A stretch of DNA of 63,588 nucleotides from Pseudomonadota bacterium (GCA_018818835.1 JAHIRD010000096.1:1-63588), one strand, 5' to 3'. Positions 8,959 to 17,305 are shown, counted from the stretch's first letter. Numbers and translations: made by a program. Notes: generated by a model not told the origin, from the sequence alone.

Positions 8959-9807
8959 GTGGAAAATCCATATAAGGCATATCCGGTTCGCATCGATAGT
9001 ATCGACGTTGCGACACAGGATAAATCACTCAGAACATTTAAGTTCGTCTTTTTGAATGAGGGCGATGAAGAAAAGTTTGCCTACGAATCCGGTCAGTTTG
9101 CCGAGCTTTCCATTCCGGGCAAAGGCGAAATCCCCATCGGGATCGCTTCATCCCCCACTGAAAAAGGCTTTGTCAAATTCACCGTTTTCAGAACAGGGCT
9201 TGTCACCAATCATCTTCACAACATGAAGGTGGGTGATATCATGGGTGTCCGGGGTCCCTTGGGCAACTCCTATCCCCTGAAAGACCTGGAAGGGAAAAAC
9301 ATCGTCATCATCGGTGCGGGTTTTGCGTTTACAACCCTGCGGTCCACCATCGTGTACCTGCTCGATCCCAAAAACAGATCACGATTCGGCAACATTGACG
9401 TGATCTACGGCGCAAGAAACCCCGGTATGATTCTATACAAGGATGAACTGACCGTATGGGAAAAACGCGATGATATCAATATGCACATCACCGTGGATTC
9501 AACGGATGACCCCAGCTGGACATACCACACGGGTTTCGTTCCCACCATCACCGAGACACAGGCTCCCAAAGCAGATGAAAACACCTACGCTATTATGTGT
9601 GGGCCTCCCATGATGCTTAAATTCACAAAGCCTGTTCTTGACAAACTCGGCTACAGCCATGACAAAATCATCATGTCCCTTGAAAACAGGATGAAATGCG
9701 GAATTGGTATCTGCGGTCGGTGCAACATCGGTAAGGAACTTATCTGTAAGGACGGCCCTGTTTTTACCCTTGAACAGCTGAAACATATGCCGGAAGAAGA
9801 TACCTGA
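8959..9807 (+). CDS. AsrB/FloxA-like FAD- and NAD(P)-binding oxidoreductase
   Basis: A 282-residue ferredoxin-NADP reductase-type flavoprotein. Residues about 10-100 form the FAD domain (ESGQFAELSIPG; PIGIASSPTE). About 105-230 is the nucleotide domain, with IVIIGAGFAFTTLRS in place of the usual glycine-rich loop and YAIMCGPPMM near its end. The C-terminal cluster CGIGICGRCNIG...C (from about 247) is the 2Fe-2S motif of AsrB, HydG and PyrK. The start is a GTG with a very strong AAAGGAGGAG 5 nt upstream. Its expected job is NAD(P)H oxidation or NAD(P)+ reduction coupled to the HdrA/MvhD module. It ends the operon before a separate dsrC promoter. Confidence 0.87.
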   Translation: MENPYKAYPVRIDSIDVATQDKSLRTFKFVFLNEGDEEKFAYESGQFAELSIPGKGEIPIGIASSPTEKGFVKFTVFRTGLVTNHLHNMKVGDIMGVRGPLGNSYPLKDLEGKNIVIIGAGFAFTTLRSTIVYLLDPKNRSRFGNIDVIYGARNPGMILYKDELTVWEKRDDINMHITVDSTDDPSWTYHTGFVPTITETQAPKADENTYAIMCGPPMMLKFTKPVLDKLGYSHDKIIMSLENRMKCGIGICGRCNIGKELICKDGPVFTLEQLKHMPEEDT

Positions 9808-9828
9808 TACCATTATGATTCATTCGGG

Positions 9829-9856
9829 TTGACATAAAAAACAAATTGTTATAACG
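9829..9856 (+). promoter_or_regulatory. Putative sigma-70 promoter of dsrC
   Basis: A perfect TTGACA (9829-9834) is followed after 15-16 nt by TATAACG (-10 region, 9850-9856). It lies in the 120-nt gap before dsrC, so dsrC can be transcribed on its own, which fits its usually high expression in sulfate reducers. Confidence 0.55.
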
Positions 9857-9927
9857 TAGGCATTCCATAAATTTGGAATTATAGGGATAAGCCTTAATAT
9901 ATATCATTTAACAGGAGGTTTTGTACG

Positions 9928-10248
9928 ATGGCTGAAACAGTAGAATACAATGGTGTTAGCTTTGAAGTCGACGAAGACGGTTTCATGCTTGACTTTAATC
10001 AGTTTGCTCCGGAATGGATTGAGATCGTTAAAAAAGAAGAAGGTATTTCCGAGCTGACTGACGAACACACAATGGTGATTGACGTTCTCCAAGATTACTA
10101 CAAGAAAAACGGTATTGCACCCATGGTTCGTGTTCTTTCCAAATTGACTGGCTTCAAGCTCAAACACATCTATGAACTTTTTCCATCAGGACCGGGCAAA
10201 GGAGCTTGCAAAATGGCTGGCCTTCCCAAGCCCACAGGATGTGTATAA
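9928..10248 (+). CDS. dsrC: DsrC, dissimilatory sulfite reductase-associated sulfur carrier
   Basis: DsrC takes up sulfur from DsrAB as a trisulfide between two conserved cysteines on its flexible C-terminal arm, and the trisulfide is then reduced at the membrane. The protein has 106 residues and both catalytic cysteines, Cys94 and the penultimate Cys105, in GACKMAGLPKPTGCV. This separates true DsrC from TusE-like relatives. The start has AGGAGG about 10 nt upstream. It has its own promoter and a strong terminator. Its position directly after an HdrA/MvhD/Flox operon suggests that the soluble complex may exchange electrons with DsrC; that link is inference. Confidence 0.96.
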   Translation: MAETVEYNGVSFEVDEDGFMLDFNQFAPEWIEIVKKEEGISELTDEHTMVIDVLQDYYKKNGIAPMVRVLSKLTGFKLKHIYELFPSGPGKGACKMAGLPKPTGCV

Positions 10249-10289
10249 GACATTTGCCACACCCGATTTTATAGAATGATGTTCCAAGA

Positions 10290-10322
10290 CGGCCCTGCAA
10301 ATCACCTTGCAGGGCCGTTTTA
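10290..10322 (+). terminator. Rho-independent terminator after dsrC
   Basis: CGGCCCTGCAA (10290-10300) and TTGCAGGGCCG (10307-10317) form a perfect 11-bp stem with a 6-nt loop, followed by TTTTA. It lies 42 nt after the dsrC stop codon. Confidence 0.9.
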
Positions 10323-10373
10323 TTCTGCTTTGCCCTTATGAATCAGGTTTATCAAAGGCGAAAAGATCTGCTT

Positions 10374-10760
10374 ATGGATATTACCGTCACATCCGCATCA
10401 CGGACCGCGTTGATTGACATCACTGCATCCATCCAGGAAAAAATCCGTTTATCCGGGATTCAAGAGGGTCTTTGTTTTGTTTTTGTTCCCCATACCACCG
10501 CTGCCGTGACCATCAATGAAAATGCCGACCCCGATGTCAAAACAGATATTCTAAGTACTCTGAAAAGGGTTTTTCCCCAGGATCCATCGTACAGGCACCG
10601 TGAAGGCAACTCCGATGCCCATGTGAAGTCATCTCTGGTCGGTGCGTCAGAAACCCTTATCATTCAGGATGGCCGTCTTGTACTTGGCACCTGGCAGAGC
10701 GTCTTTTTTTGTGAATTTGACGGACCCAGAACCCGAAAAGTTCTGATCCGAATCCAGTGA
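10374..10760 (+). CDS. YjbQ family protein (UPF0047)
   Basis: A 128-residue protein of the YjbQ/UPF0047 family, whose members can show weak thiamine-phosphate synthase activity and whose true role is unsettled. Visible signatures are CFVFVPHTTAAVTINENADPDV (shown here in part: VPHTTAAVTINENADPDV), HREGNSDAHVKSSLVGAS and LGTWQSVFFCEFDGPR, with the conserved His and Glu residues that bind a metal or substrate. I place the start at the ATG at 10374, which gives the usual family length. An ATG 36 nt upstream is also in frame. The next gene begins 11 nt after the stop. Confidence 0.88.
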   Translation: MDITVTSASRTALIDITASIQEKIRLSGIQEGLCFVFVPHTTAAVTINENADPDVKTDILSTLKRVFPQDPSYRHREGNSDAHVKSSLVGASETLIIQDGRLVLGTWQSVFFCEFDGPRTRKVLIRIQ

Positions 10761-10771
10761 GGAAACCCATC

Positions 10772-11224
10772 ATGCATTCTATCGATGAAACCGACAAACG
10801 AATCATAAACCGCATTCAATCCAATTTCCCCATCTGCCTTCGGCCCTACCATGTCATTGCCCAGGAGCTGAACCTTGACGAATCTGACGTGATTGATCGG
10901 ATACAGCGCCTGAAAAAAATTGGGATTATTCGTCGCATCGGGGGGAATTTCAGCCCTGAAAAGCTCGGTTTTTTCAGCACCTTGTGCGCAGCAAAGGTCT
11001 CTTCCGATAAAATCGACGCCTTTGCGGACGTTGTGAATTCCTATCCGGGCGTTACCCATAACTATGTCCGGGAAAACAGTTACAATGTCTGGTTCACCTT
11101 CATCGCCCCGTCCCGTGATGACATCGAATCCAGCCTGCTCGAGATCAAAGATCGAACTGGTATTGAGACTATCAATTTGCCGGCAACCCGTGTATTCAAA
11201 ATCAGCGCCCAATTTAAACTCTGA
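10772..11224 (+). CDS. Siroheme decarboxylase subunit (AhbA/AhbB family, Lrp-like fold)
   Basis: A 150-residue protein with an N-terminal AsnC/Lrp-type helix-turn-helix (IDETDKRIINRIQ, then DVIDRIQRLKKIGIIRRIGG) and a C-terminal ferredoxin-like domain. These are features of the AhbA/AhbB and NirDGHL siroheme decarboxylases, which convert siroheme to 12,18-didecarboxysiroheme in the alternative haem pathway of sulfate reducers. The GGNFSPEKLGFFSTLCAAKV stretch and the PGVTHNYVRENSYNVWFTFI region (20 residues) are typical of the enzymes rather than of regulators. AGGA lies 8 nt before the chosen ATG. I cannot tell AhbA from AhbB, and the partner gene is not in the window. Confidence 0.82.
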   Translation: MHSIDETDKRIINRIQSNFPICLRPYHVIAQELNLDESDVIDRIQRLKKIGIIRRIGGNFSPEKLGFFSTLCAAKVSSDKIDAFADVVNSYPGVTHNYVRENSYNVWFTFIAPSRDDIESSLLEIKDRTGIETINLPATRVFKISAQFKL

Positions 11225-11285
11225 TTTAAACGCAAACAAAAATCGGCCCAAAGGGTTTTCCCATGCCCGGGGCCAGGGGTATGAT

Positions 11286-12089
11286 ATGGACGATATTCGT
11301 GTGGCGGCCGTAATCTTCAACTCACCATTGGGAGAGGTTGAAAACAACCTGGACCGAATGGAAAGCCACATCCTCCATGCCCGCCATTCCGATGTATCCC
11401 TGATCTGTTTTCCTGAAATGGCTGTAACGGGCTACTGTTCGGATGAACGGATCAAAAACGTTGCCCTTGAGGATGCTGATGGCGTGATTCTAAGGCTCCA
11501 GGACCTGGCCGAACGTGAAAAAATAACCATCCTCACGGGCCTTGCGGAAAAAGACACCCAGGGAAACATCTACGCCAGTCATTTTGTGTTCATCCCCGGC
11601 AAGAACCCTGAAAAATATCGAAAAATCCATGTGGCCCCTCCTGAACAAACCATTTTCAGCCCAGGCAACACCATTCCCATTTTTAAAACCCAGGGCTTTT
11701 GTTTTGGTATCCAGCTTTGCTACGATGCCCACTTCCCCTTCCTGTCCACCCGCATGGCAGAAAAAGGCGTGGATGCCATTTTCATGCCCCATGCCTCACC
11801 CCGTGGCACATCCCGGGAAAAGTTCAATTCATGGATGCGCCATATTACAGCACGCTCCTACGACAACGGCGTCTTTGTCATTGCCTGCAACCAATGCGGC
11901 AAAAACAAAAACGGCCTGTCTTTTCCAGGCCTTGCCTTTGTCACCGACCCCTCCGGTGAAATCCTTGCCAAGGACATCAGCGGCAACGAAGGCATTCTCT
12001 TGGCCGATCTTAAAAAAGACGCCTTGGATCATGTTCGTGACCACCGCATGCGCTATTTTCTTCCAAATACCCGCAGGGATCTTGTTTGA
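11286..12089 (+). CDS. Carbon-nitrogen hydrolase (nitrilase superfamily)
   Basis: A 267-residue cytoplasmic hydrolase with the complete nitrilase catalytic triad: Glu44 in FPEMAVTGYC, Lys113 in YRKIHVAPPEQ and Cys145 in IQLCYDAHFP. This superfamily cleaves amides, carbamoyl groups or nitriles. The substrate here is not evident; omega-amidase or N-carbamoyl-amino-acid hydrolase types are possible. The ATG at 11286 has AGGGG just upstream. The gene lies 61 nt after the Ahb-type gene and may be cotranscribed with it. A 41-nt repeat shared with position 13926 starts 15 nt after its stop. Confidence 0.87.
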   Translation: MDDIRVAAVIFNSPLGEVENNLDRMESHILHARHSDVSLICFPEMAVTGYCSDERIKNVALEDADGVILRLQDLAEREKITILTGLAEKDTQGNIYASHFVFIPGKNPEKYRKIHVAPPEQTIFSPGNTIPIFKTQGFCFGIQLCYDAHFPFLSTRMAEKGVDAIFMPHASPRGTSREKFNSWMRHITARSYDNGVFVIACNQCGKNKNGLSFPGLAFVTDPSGEILAKDISGNEGILLADLKKDALDHVRDHRMRYFLPNTRRDLV

Positions 12090-12104
12090 AATCAAACCTG
12101 ATGG

Positions 12105-12145
12105 TTTTTCCCTTACGTTATATAACTTCTAACGACCCGCTCCCG
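12105..12145 (+). repeat. Intergenic repeat, copy 1
   Basis: This stretch, with the core CTTACGTTATATA and the end CCGCTCCCG, recurs with one gap and a few changes at 13926-13965. Both copies start a few nucleotides after the stop codon of a plus-strand gene. The rest of the gap to 12363 holds GC-rich short hairpins (CCCCGCCTTCGCGGGG) and no gene. Confidence 0.65.
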
Positions 12146-12363
12146 ATTTAACGCTGAAGAACACGAAGAAAGAGCCTCCGGCGGCCAGCTCCCCGCCTTC
12201 GCGGGGACAAGCTTTAAAAAGCTGGGCCGGTCTTCGCCCAAGCTTCGCCCGACACGCAAATGGGTTGTGGTACTTGGCTTTTTTCACTCATACCCCATTA
12301 AAAGATATGCCTCCCTGACAAAAAAACATTTACAAAATTATATTTTAGAATATAATTCTAATT

Positions 12364-12978
12364 ATGAAAAAACTCAACACAACGCATTCAAATACGGACA
12401 ATCGTAAAAAGGCCATCATCCATGGGGCACTTGAGTGTTTTATCAGCACAGGCATTTCCGAGACATCCATCAGTGATATCTGCAAAAAATCAAACTCCAG
12501 CACCGGAAGTCTGTATCATCATTTCGGGAGCAAAGAGAAGCTTGCAGCCAAGGTGTATCTCGAAGGCATCCAGGACTATCAGAAAGGCTTTGTCCACGCC
12601 CTGGAAGCCAGTACGGATGCAAAATCCGGAATTTTTGGAGTCATTGCCTATCACCTTAAGTGGGTGGTGGATCATCCCGCCTGGGCCATCTTTCTGTTCA
12701 GGGAACGCCACTCGGGGTTTATGGGCCAGAGCGAACATGAGCTGCATCAGTTGAATGGTGAATTCGTAAATAAAATATCTGTATGGTTTTTCGGCCATGT
12801 TGCGTCAGGCACCTTGAGAAAACTGAAGCCCGATGTATATCAGCCCATCCTGCTTGGCCCTGTGCAGGAATATGTCCGGCATTATGTGTCGTGCGCTCAC
12901 AAACCCGATATAAAAAATGTGGCCGAAGAGCTTGCGCTTGCAGCCTGGCTGTCTCTGGGCAGCGAACAGAAGGAATAA
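12364..12978 (+). CDS. TetR/AcrR family transcriptional regulator
   Basis: A 204-residue regulator with a typical TetR helix-turn-helix at about residues 20-65 (SISDICKKSNSSTGSLYHHF, with GSLYHHFGSKEKL as the recognition region) and a helical effector domain. The gene has a poor ribosome-binding site but a clear AT-rich upstream region with TATAATTC at 12352-12359. It lies 50 nt before a MaoC-like gene and probably controls it or shares its promoter. The ligand is unknown; a fatty-acyl-CoA would suit the neighbour, but that is inference. Confidence 0.9.
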   Translation: MKKLNTTHSNTDNRKKAIIHGALECFISTGISETSISDICKKSNSSTGSLYHHFGSKEKLAAKVYLEGIQDYQKGFVHALEASTDAKSGIFGVIAYHLKWVVDHPAWAIFLFRERHSGFMGQSEHELHQLNGEFVNKISVWFFGHVASGTLRKLKPDVYQPILLGPVQEYVRHYVSCAHKPDIKNVAEELALAAWLSLGSEQKE

Positions 12979-13028
12979 AAACCGATACGTGTTAATAATT
13001 TAAACTCCCAGCCAATAAAGGAGGCATC

Positions 13029-13910
13029 ATGAGCACATCGGATATTCATCTGACATTCAACAAACGGCCTTCAAATATTGCAGGCCTTGTCAAAGGCTTT
13101 TGGGGAAGAATCGTCAGTGCCAGTCGGAATGGCCAGGGGCCACACATTGACGCCTTGATCACCGATCAAACGGTTGATTTTTCCCACCTCCGGGCCTTCA
13201 ATGCCATGTGTGGAATTCACGATTCACCTTGGATTCATCCCCTTTATCCCATGACCTATGTCTACCCCTTGGTCATACGGATACTGAGCCATAAAAAAAG
13301 TACAGTGGATATTTTCAAATCCCTCAATGTCAGGTCATGGATCAGCCAGAAAAAAAGGATCTCGGTCTCGGACACCTTTAGCATTACCTGTGGCATCAAA
13401 GACCGGCGGACAGTAAGCACCGGAGTGGAAGCCGATATCGTTGCAGAGGTTTTAGTTGCTGGAATGGTGGTATGGGAATGCTGCTATACCTTTTTCTACC
13501 GGGGAAAAACAGAGGAGACAGCTGCCCAGACGCCTCCTGTGGAACTTCGTCCCATTCCCCATGCCCCCATCGTCGGGGAATGGTTTCTTGAAGATGGAAA
13601 AGGATTTCAATTTGCCCGGATATCCGGAGACACCAACGGAATCCATTTCTGGGGACCCTATGCCCGGATGTTCGGATTCAAGGGCGCATTTGCCCAGCCG
13701 CTTCTTGTGCTTACCCGAACGTTCCAAACGCTATCCGAACCTGTCACAGAATCATTCCGCCTTGACCAGAAGCTGAAAGGACCGGTTTATTATAACAACA
13801 AAATCCATATCAACGGCGATCGTGACAAAGAGTCCAACCGCTTCGATATTTATTGCGGAGATAATCCCAAACCCTGCATCTGCTGCAATATTCACTATGA
13901 TCAGGCCTGA
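13029..13910 (+). CDS. MaoC-like hotdog-fold dehydratase domain protein
   Basis: A 293-residue double-hotdog protein. The C-terminal half contains the MaoC hydratase signature FARISGDTNGIHFWGPYARM, with the catalytic Asp and His, followed by FKGAFAQPLLVL. The N-terminal half looks like a second, degenerate hotdog. Such proteins hydrate enoyl-CoA or act as related dehydratases in fatty-acid or polyketide chemistry. AAAGGAGG precedes the ATG. The preceding TetR gene is probably its regulator. The pair is bracketed by two copies of an intergenic repeat (12105 and 13926). Confidence 0.82.
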   Translation: MSTSDIHLTFNKRPSNIAGLVKGFWGRIVSASRNGQGPHIDALITDQTVDFSHLRAFNAMCGIHDSPWIHPLYPMTYVYPLVIRILSHKKSTVDIFKSLNVRSWISQKKRISVSDTFSITCGIKDRRTVSTGVEADIVAEVLVAGMVVWECCYTFFYRGKTEETAAQTPPVELRPIPHAPIVGEWFLEDGKGFQFARISGDTNGIHFWGPYARMFGFKGAFAQPLLVLTRTFQTLSEPVTESFRLDQKLKGPVYYNNKIHINGDRDKESNRFDIYCGDNPKPCICCNIHYDQA

Positions 13911-13925
13911 TGGCTTTAATCCCGC

Positions 13926-13965
13926 TTTTTCCTTACGTTATATAGCATCTCACCGCCCGCTCCCG
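13926..13965 (+). repeat. Intergenic repeat, copy 2
   Basis: Second copy of the repeat at 12105-12145 (shared CTTACGTTATATA and CCGCTCCCG). It lies 15 nt after the MaoC-like gene. Confidence 0.65.
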
Positions 13966-14024
13966 GTGGTTGCTGACGTTCAATCGGCTGGAGTTATAGC
14001 GATTTTCATAAGTCTCATAAGTCC

Positions 14025-14064
14025 TATAGGTCCCATGGGACGTATGAGACCCATGGGACCTATA
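14025..14064. repeat. 15-bp perfect inverted repeat between convergent genes
   Basis: TATAGGTCCCATGGG (14025-14039) is exactly the reverse complement of 14050-14064, with a 10-nt loop. Each arm also contains the self-palindrome CCCATGGG. Degenerate CATAAGTC units precede it. It sits between the plus-strand MaoC-like gene and minus-strand rsgA and could end transcription from both sides, although it lacks long T runs. Confidence 0.7.
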
Positions 14065-14153
14065 TAGCTCGGAAAGATTATTTTTTCACAGGTAGTGTAA
14101 ACCACCAGCCAGGGTACAGAAGAGTCCCCATCGAAAAAGGTTGCCGAATATAT

Positions 14154-15212
14154 TCATTTCTTGATTTGCTTCTTTACCGATTTAACATAGCGTCCAAAGG
14201 CCCTGTCTTTTTTTCGTTTGTCCAGGTACGACATCTCGTGGTAATCAGACTCTTTCTTGAGCTTTATATAGCTGGAATAACGATCTTCATTTAATATACC
14301 GTCTTTTACAGCGGCTATGACCGAACAGCCGGACTCATATTCGTGACTGCAATTTGCAAAACGACAGCCTTCGGAAAGGAGGAGAATATCTTCAAAGCCT
14401 TGGTTGAACCCATCCTCGACACCAAGAAGGCCCAGCTCCCGCATTCCGGGTGTATCAACCAGCATGGCCCCTTGACCAAGGACAATAAGCTGCCTGCGCG
14501 AGGTCGTATGGGTGCCTTCCCCGGTTCCACTCACAGTGTTTGTGTCAAACGCATCCTGACCGATTAATCGGTTGATGAGGGTCGTCTTCCCAACACCCGA
14601 CGAACCAAGCAGGCAGTAGGTCTTTCCCGGGACGAGCATGGATTGCAACTCATCAAACCCGACACCGCTGACATTGCTCATGGCAAGGACTCTGGCTGAA
14701 ATCGCTGTAGATTTGGTGATAGCCAGCTTTTGTTCCAGTTCATCGCAGCTGATCAAATCCGTCTTTGTAAGGATGACAACCGGTTCAACCTTTCCATCGG
14801 CGGCCATGACCAGATACCGATCCAATCGCCTGGGATTGAAGTCAAAATGGCATGACTGAACAATGAAAGCACAGTCGATGTTGGCCGCAATCATCTGAAA
14901 GTCGACATTTTCACCGACGGTCTTGCGGCGCAAGAACGTCTTTCGTGGAAACACGCCGTGGATAATTGCTTCGGTGTCATCATTATAATATTGCACCGTC
15001 ACCCAATCACCCACACATGGCAGGTCAAGGGGGCTTTCAATCTGGTAAGAAAACTTCCCTGCGAGTTCAGCAGGAACGTCTCCGGTTTCATTTATAATAC
15101 GGTATGATCCACGGTCAACGGCCGATATACGGGCAATACAGCGCCCCACCTGATGCAACGCGCTGATCTGCTCCTCAAACCACGGGTCAAAACCAAGATT
15201 GCTCAATTTCAT
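14154..15212 (-). CDS. rsgA: Small ribosomal subunit biogenesis GTPase RsgA
   Basis: RsgA is a circularly permuted GTPase that assists late 30S maturation. The 352-residue protein shows an N-terminal OB-fold region, then the G motifs in permuted order: TKTD (G4), the P-loop GSSGVGKTTL (G1), GEGTHTTS (G2) and DTPGMRE (G3). A C-terminal zinc site follows, in CRFANCSHEYESGC. I chose the Met at 15212 (MKLSNLGFDPWFEEQ) because it fits the family start; an in-frame ATG five codons upstream is possible. The C terminus is Lys-rich. It stands alone on this strand and faces the MaoC-like gene. Confidence 0.93.
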   Translation of the reverse strand: MKLSNLGFDPWFEEQISALHQVGRCIARISAVDRGSYRIINETGDVPAELAGKFSYQIESPLDLPCVGDWVTVQYYNDDTEAIIHGVFPRKTFLRRKTVGENVDFQMIAANIDCAFIVQSCHFDFNPRRLDRYLVMAADGKVEPVVILTKTDLISCDELEQKLAITKSTAISARVLAMSNVSGVGFDELQSMLVPGKTYCLLGSSGVGKTTLINRLIGQDAFDTNTVSGTGEGTHTTSRRQLIVLGQGAMLVDTPGMRELGLLGVEDGFNQGFEDILLLSEGCRFANCSHEYESGCSVIAAVKDGILNEDRYSSYIKLKKESDYHEMSYLDKRKKDRAFGRYVKSVKKQIKK

Positions 15213-15275
15213 ATTGTCACATTCCATATCCCAGCCGAGTTTTTACGGGTTTATAAGTACTGGATGTCCCAGGCC

Positions 15276-15734
15276 TTACGTGATTTTAACTGCCGTCACT
15301 TCTGCACGCGCAGTCATATCGCCTGAAGGACCCAGTTCGCAAATAACATTCACCTTTCTATCGATCCCCCCTTCAACCCACGCTTTGAGATGTAATGGCT
15401 TGGATATGGGAGTCGGTTTAATAAACGTAATAGACAATTTGCCGGTAACACAAAGAATCAAAGGTTCGCTTCCCAAAATGCGATTTTCCGATTTATAAGC
15501 AAAGGCAATGGCCGTCCATATTGAATGGCAGTCTACTAATGATGCCACCGTACCTCCGTACATCACATCAGGCATTCCTGAATTATATTTGGCATCTGCC
15601 AAATATTCAGCAATCACAAATTGGCCATCATCAGACCAACGGCTTTTTATATGCATTCCATCATGATTAGCAGGGCCACATCCGTAACATGTATTTCCCA
15701 TCCATACGTCTTGAAAGCAAGTGTTTTCATTCAT
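15276..15734 (-). CDS. PaaI/YigI-like hotdog thioesterase
   Basis: A 152-residue hotdog protein. CYGCGPANHDGMHIKSRW and MYGGTVASLVDCHSIWTAIA are typical of the PaaI-like acyl-CoA thioesterase branch that begins with a Cys-x-x-Cys-Gly motif. The start at 15734 is chosen because AAAGGA lies about 9 nt upstream. That ribosome-binding region is a near copy of the brnT/brnA junction at 17703-17743, so the leader was probably acquired by a duplication. It follows the yjjJ gene by 59 nt. The substrate is unknown. Confidence 0.82.
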   Translation of the reverse strand: MNENTCFQDVWMGNTCYGCGPANHDGMHIKSRWSDDGQFVIAEYLADAKYNSGMPDVMYGGTVASLVDCHSIWTAIAFAYKSENRILGSEPLILCVTGKLSITFIKPTPISKPLHLKAWVEGGIDRKVNVICELGPSGDMTARAEVTAVKIT

Positions 15735-15741
15735 ACAAGCG

Positions 15742-15782
15742 TCCTTTTCGTTCTTTTTTGGTGGCCTTTCGTACCGATATGA
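15742..15782. repeat. Copy of the brnT-brnA junction upstream of the thioesterase
   Basis: These 41 nt match 17703-17743 with one change (GTACCGATATGA versus GTGCCGATATGA at one end). In the brn locus the sequence codes for the end of BrnT and the ribosome-binding site of BrnA. Here it supplies the ribosome-binding site of the thioesterase. Confidence 0.85.
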
Positions 15783-15793
15783 CAAAAAGACCA

Positions 15794-17122
15794 TCATATA
15801 AGCCTGTCCATCAAATCAACGGGATTTCCATGTTCAAAATATCGCTTGAATTCATCTGATATTCTGTTGTCATTGGAAACCCTCTCCCAGAAATCATGAG
15901 CCATATGCTTGCTCAACTCAACCATATCCTCACTAAGATTCACTCGTTTAGGCACGGAAGGTACAAAGCCATAAGGGGTTACTTCACCACCGCTTTTGGG
16001 TGCAAATCCCATGGAACACATGTCATAGAGAGGTAATAACCTGAACACATTTCCCTCGATTGCTAAACTTATATTACCCAAATGCATGTCGGTATTATTA
16101 ATCAGATGTCCAAAACACCATAACATTTCTGTATCGAAAACATGCTGCCAACCAATCAACTCTTTTTCGTGCAGGGCGTTTAGGACTATGGGCCAATGAC
16201 TTCCCATTCCTGTAAATTCAGCATCAACAGACCGAAGGGAGATCATGGACATTCTTCCATATTCGCCTGATCTGTCAAACCGTTGAGACTCCAAAAAAAG
16301 TCTGCCACCCTTTTCAATAAGCCTGGTTTCAGCAGCAGGGTAATTTTCTGCAAGGATCGCTTGTGTTGCGTGATATTCCGTAATTAAGACATCACGCCAT
16401 CTCATGGCAATTTCGTTATTTCCTTTAGGGGAAAATTTAACGATGACATGAGCGGAGCTGCGGCTGCTAAACGCTGTGAATTTGGGTTGTTCGCCGCCAG
16501 CAGATGAGCCTGGTATAACACCACTCATAACACTGTCAGCAAGCGCCGGGTACTGATCATCCGAAACCCTGGCTGGCTTTCTCCTGACACGTAATAATGC
16601 TTGCTCTCCAAATTTAAAGTTGCCTGGCAAATCATCTCCATTAGACACCAGATAGCGCCCAATATGATTTGTATTCCAATTTCTTGGGTCATTGGGGAAG
16701 TCATCTGAGTGCGCAGCCATTTCTTCCGCAATTTTCCGGCCAAGAAATCCCTGTGGGCTTAAATCGTACAAGAAATAAGGCAAATCACCATACAAGCCAT
16801 CGTTGCTCTCACCCAATAGCAACGGGGGCATCCCTGTGGCTGGTTCAATAAAAAAACCTCCATGGACCAATGGGCGGAGATATGCCGCCAAGACTGTATT
16901 TCCACAAGCATCCACCATACCCAAAGGCAGCCTGTCGTTTCCTCCGAAGGCGTTGCGAGTGGCGGCATATCTTGGAGACCGGCCATTAGCCAGCTTGACA
17001 ACCGTGTCTCCCATGTCCCTCAGCTGACGAGAAACAACGGGCTGGCTTAACCCAGTTGCCCCTTGAATTTCTTTCGATGTTGCGGGGCCTCGATTTAGAT
17101 ATTCTTTGATAGACAACGACAT
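15794..17122 (-). CDS. yjjJ: HipA-family kinase, YjjJ type, with fused winged-helix N terminus
   Basis: A 442-residue HipA-like serine/threonine kinase. Residues 1-60 form a winged helix-turn-helix (SKEIQGATGLSQPVVSRQL), as in E. coli YjjJ, which works without a separate HipB antitoxin gene. The kinase part shows GSSAGGEQPKFTAF, the nucleotide loop, then INNTDMHLGNISL, the catalytic loop, and LLPLYDMCSMGF, the metal-binding Asp. Length agrees with YjjJ. No hipB lies upstream; the fused DNA-binding domain presumably supplies autoregulation. The region upstream (17123-17305) is AT-rich and non-coding. It is the largest gene in a patch of toxin-antitoxin genes. Confidence 0.88.
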   Translation of the reverse strand: MSLSIKEYLNRGPATSKEIQGATGLSQPVVSRQLRDMGDTVVKLANGRSPRYAATRNAFGGNDRLPLGMVDACGNTVLAAYLRPLVHGGFFIEPATGMPPLLLGESNDGLYGDLPYFLYDLSPQGFLGRKIAEEMAAHSDDFPNDPRNWNTNHIGRYLVSNGDDLPGNFKFGEQALLRVRRKPARVSDDQYPALADSVMSGVIPGSSAGGEQPKFTAFSSRSSAHVIVKFSPKGNNEIAMRWRDVLITEYHATQAILAENYPAAETRLIEKGGRLFLESQRFDRSGEYGRMSMISLRSVDAEFTGMGSHWPIVLNALHEKELIGWQHVFDTEMLWCFGHLINNTDMHLGNISLAIEGNVFRLLPLYDMCSMGFAPKSGGEVTPYGFVPSVPKRVNLSEDMVELSKHMAHDFWERVSNDNRISDEFKRYFEHGNPVDLMDRLI

Positions 17123-17305
17123 ATCACAGCCTTTAAATTCATAATGTGACTGATATTGTGAATAGAAAACAGATTTATATATATCACATAAAACTAAATA
17201 GTATCAAGATATTAAATAATTTATATTCCAAATAATGATTTGAATATTGAATAGCTTTTGAAGAGGGGGCACGCTCGTGCTTTCTTGATCCATGCGGACG
17301 GACCA
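17123..17305. other. AT-rich non-coding region upstream of yjjJ
   Basis: This stretch contains TATAT-rich sequence and the likely minus-strand promoter of yjjJ. I see no gene. It ends at the truncated copy of the 57-residue ORF. Confidence 0.4.

Noticed and set aside
10772-11224. Lrp/AsnC transcription regulator
   Set aside because: The sequence fits the AhbA/AhbB siroheme decarboxylases better, and the organism type uses that haem route.
12146-12290. Small structured RNA in the GC-rich gap
   Set aside because: There are several short hairpins, but I could not match a family, and the segment shares CTGAAGAACACGAAGA with the contig end, which suggests repeat debris.
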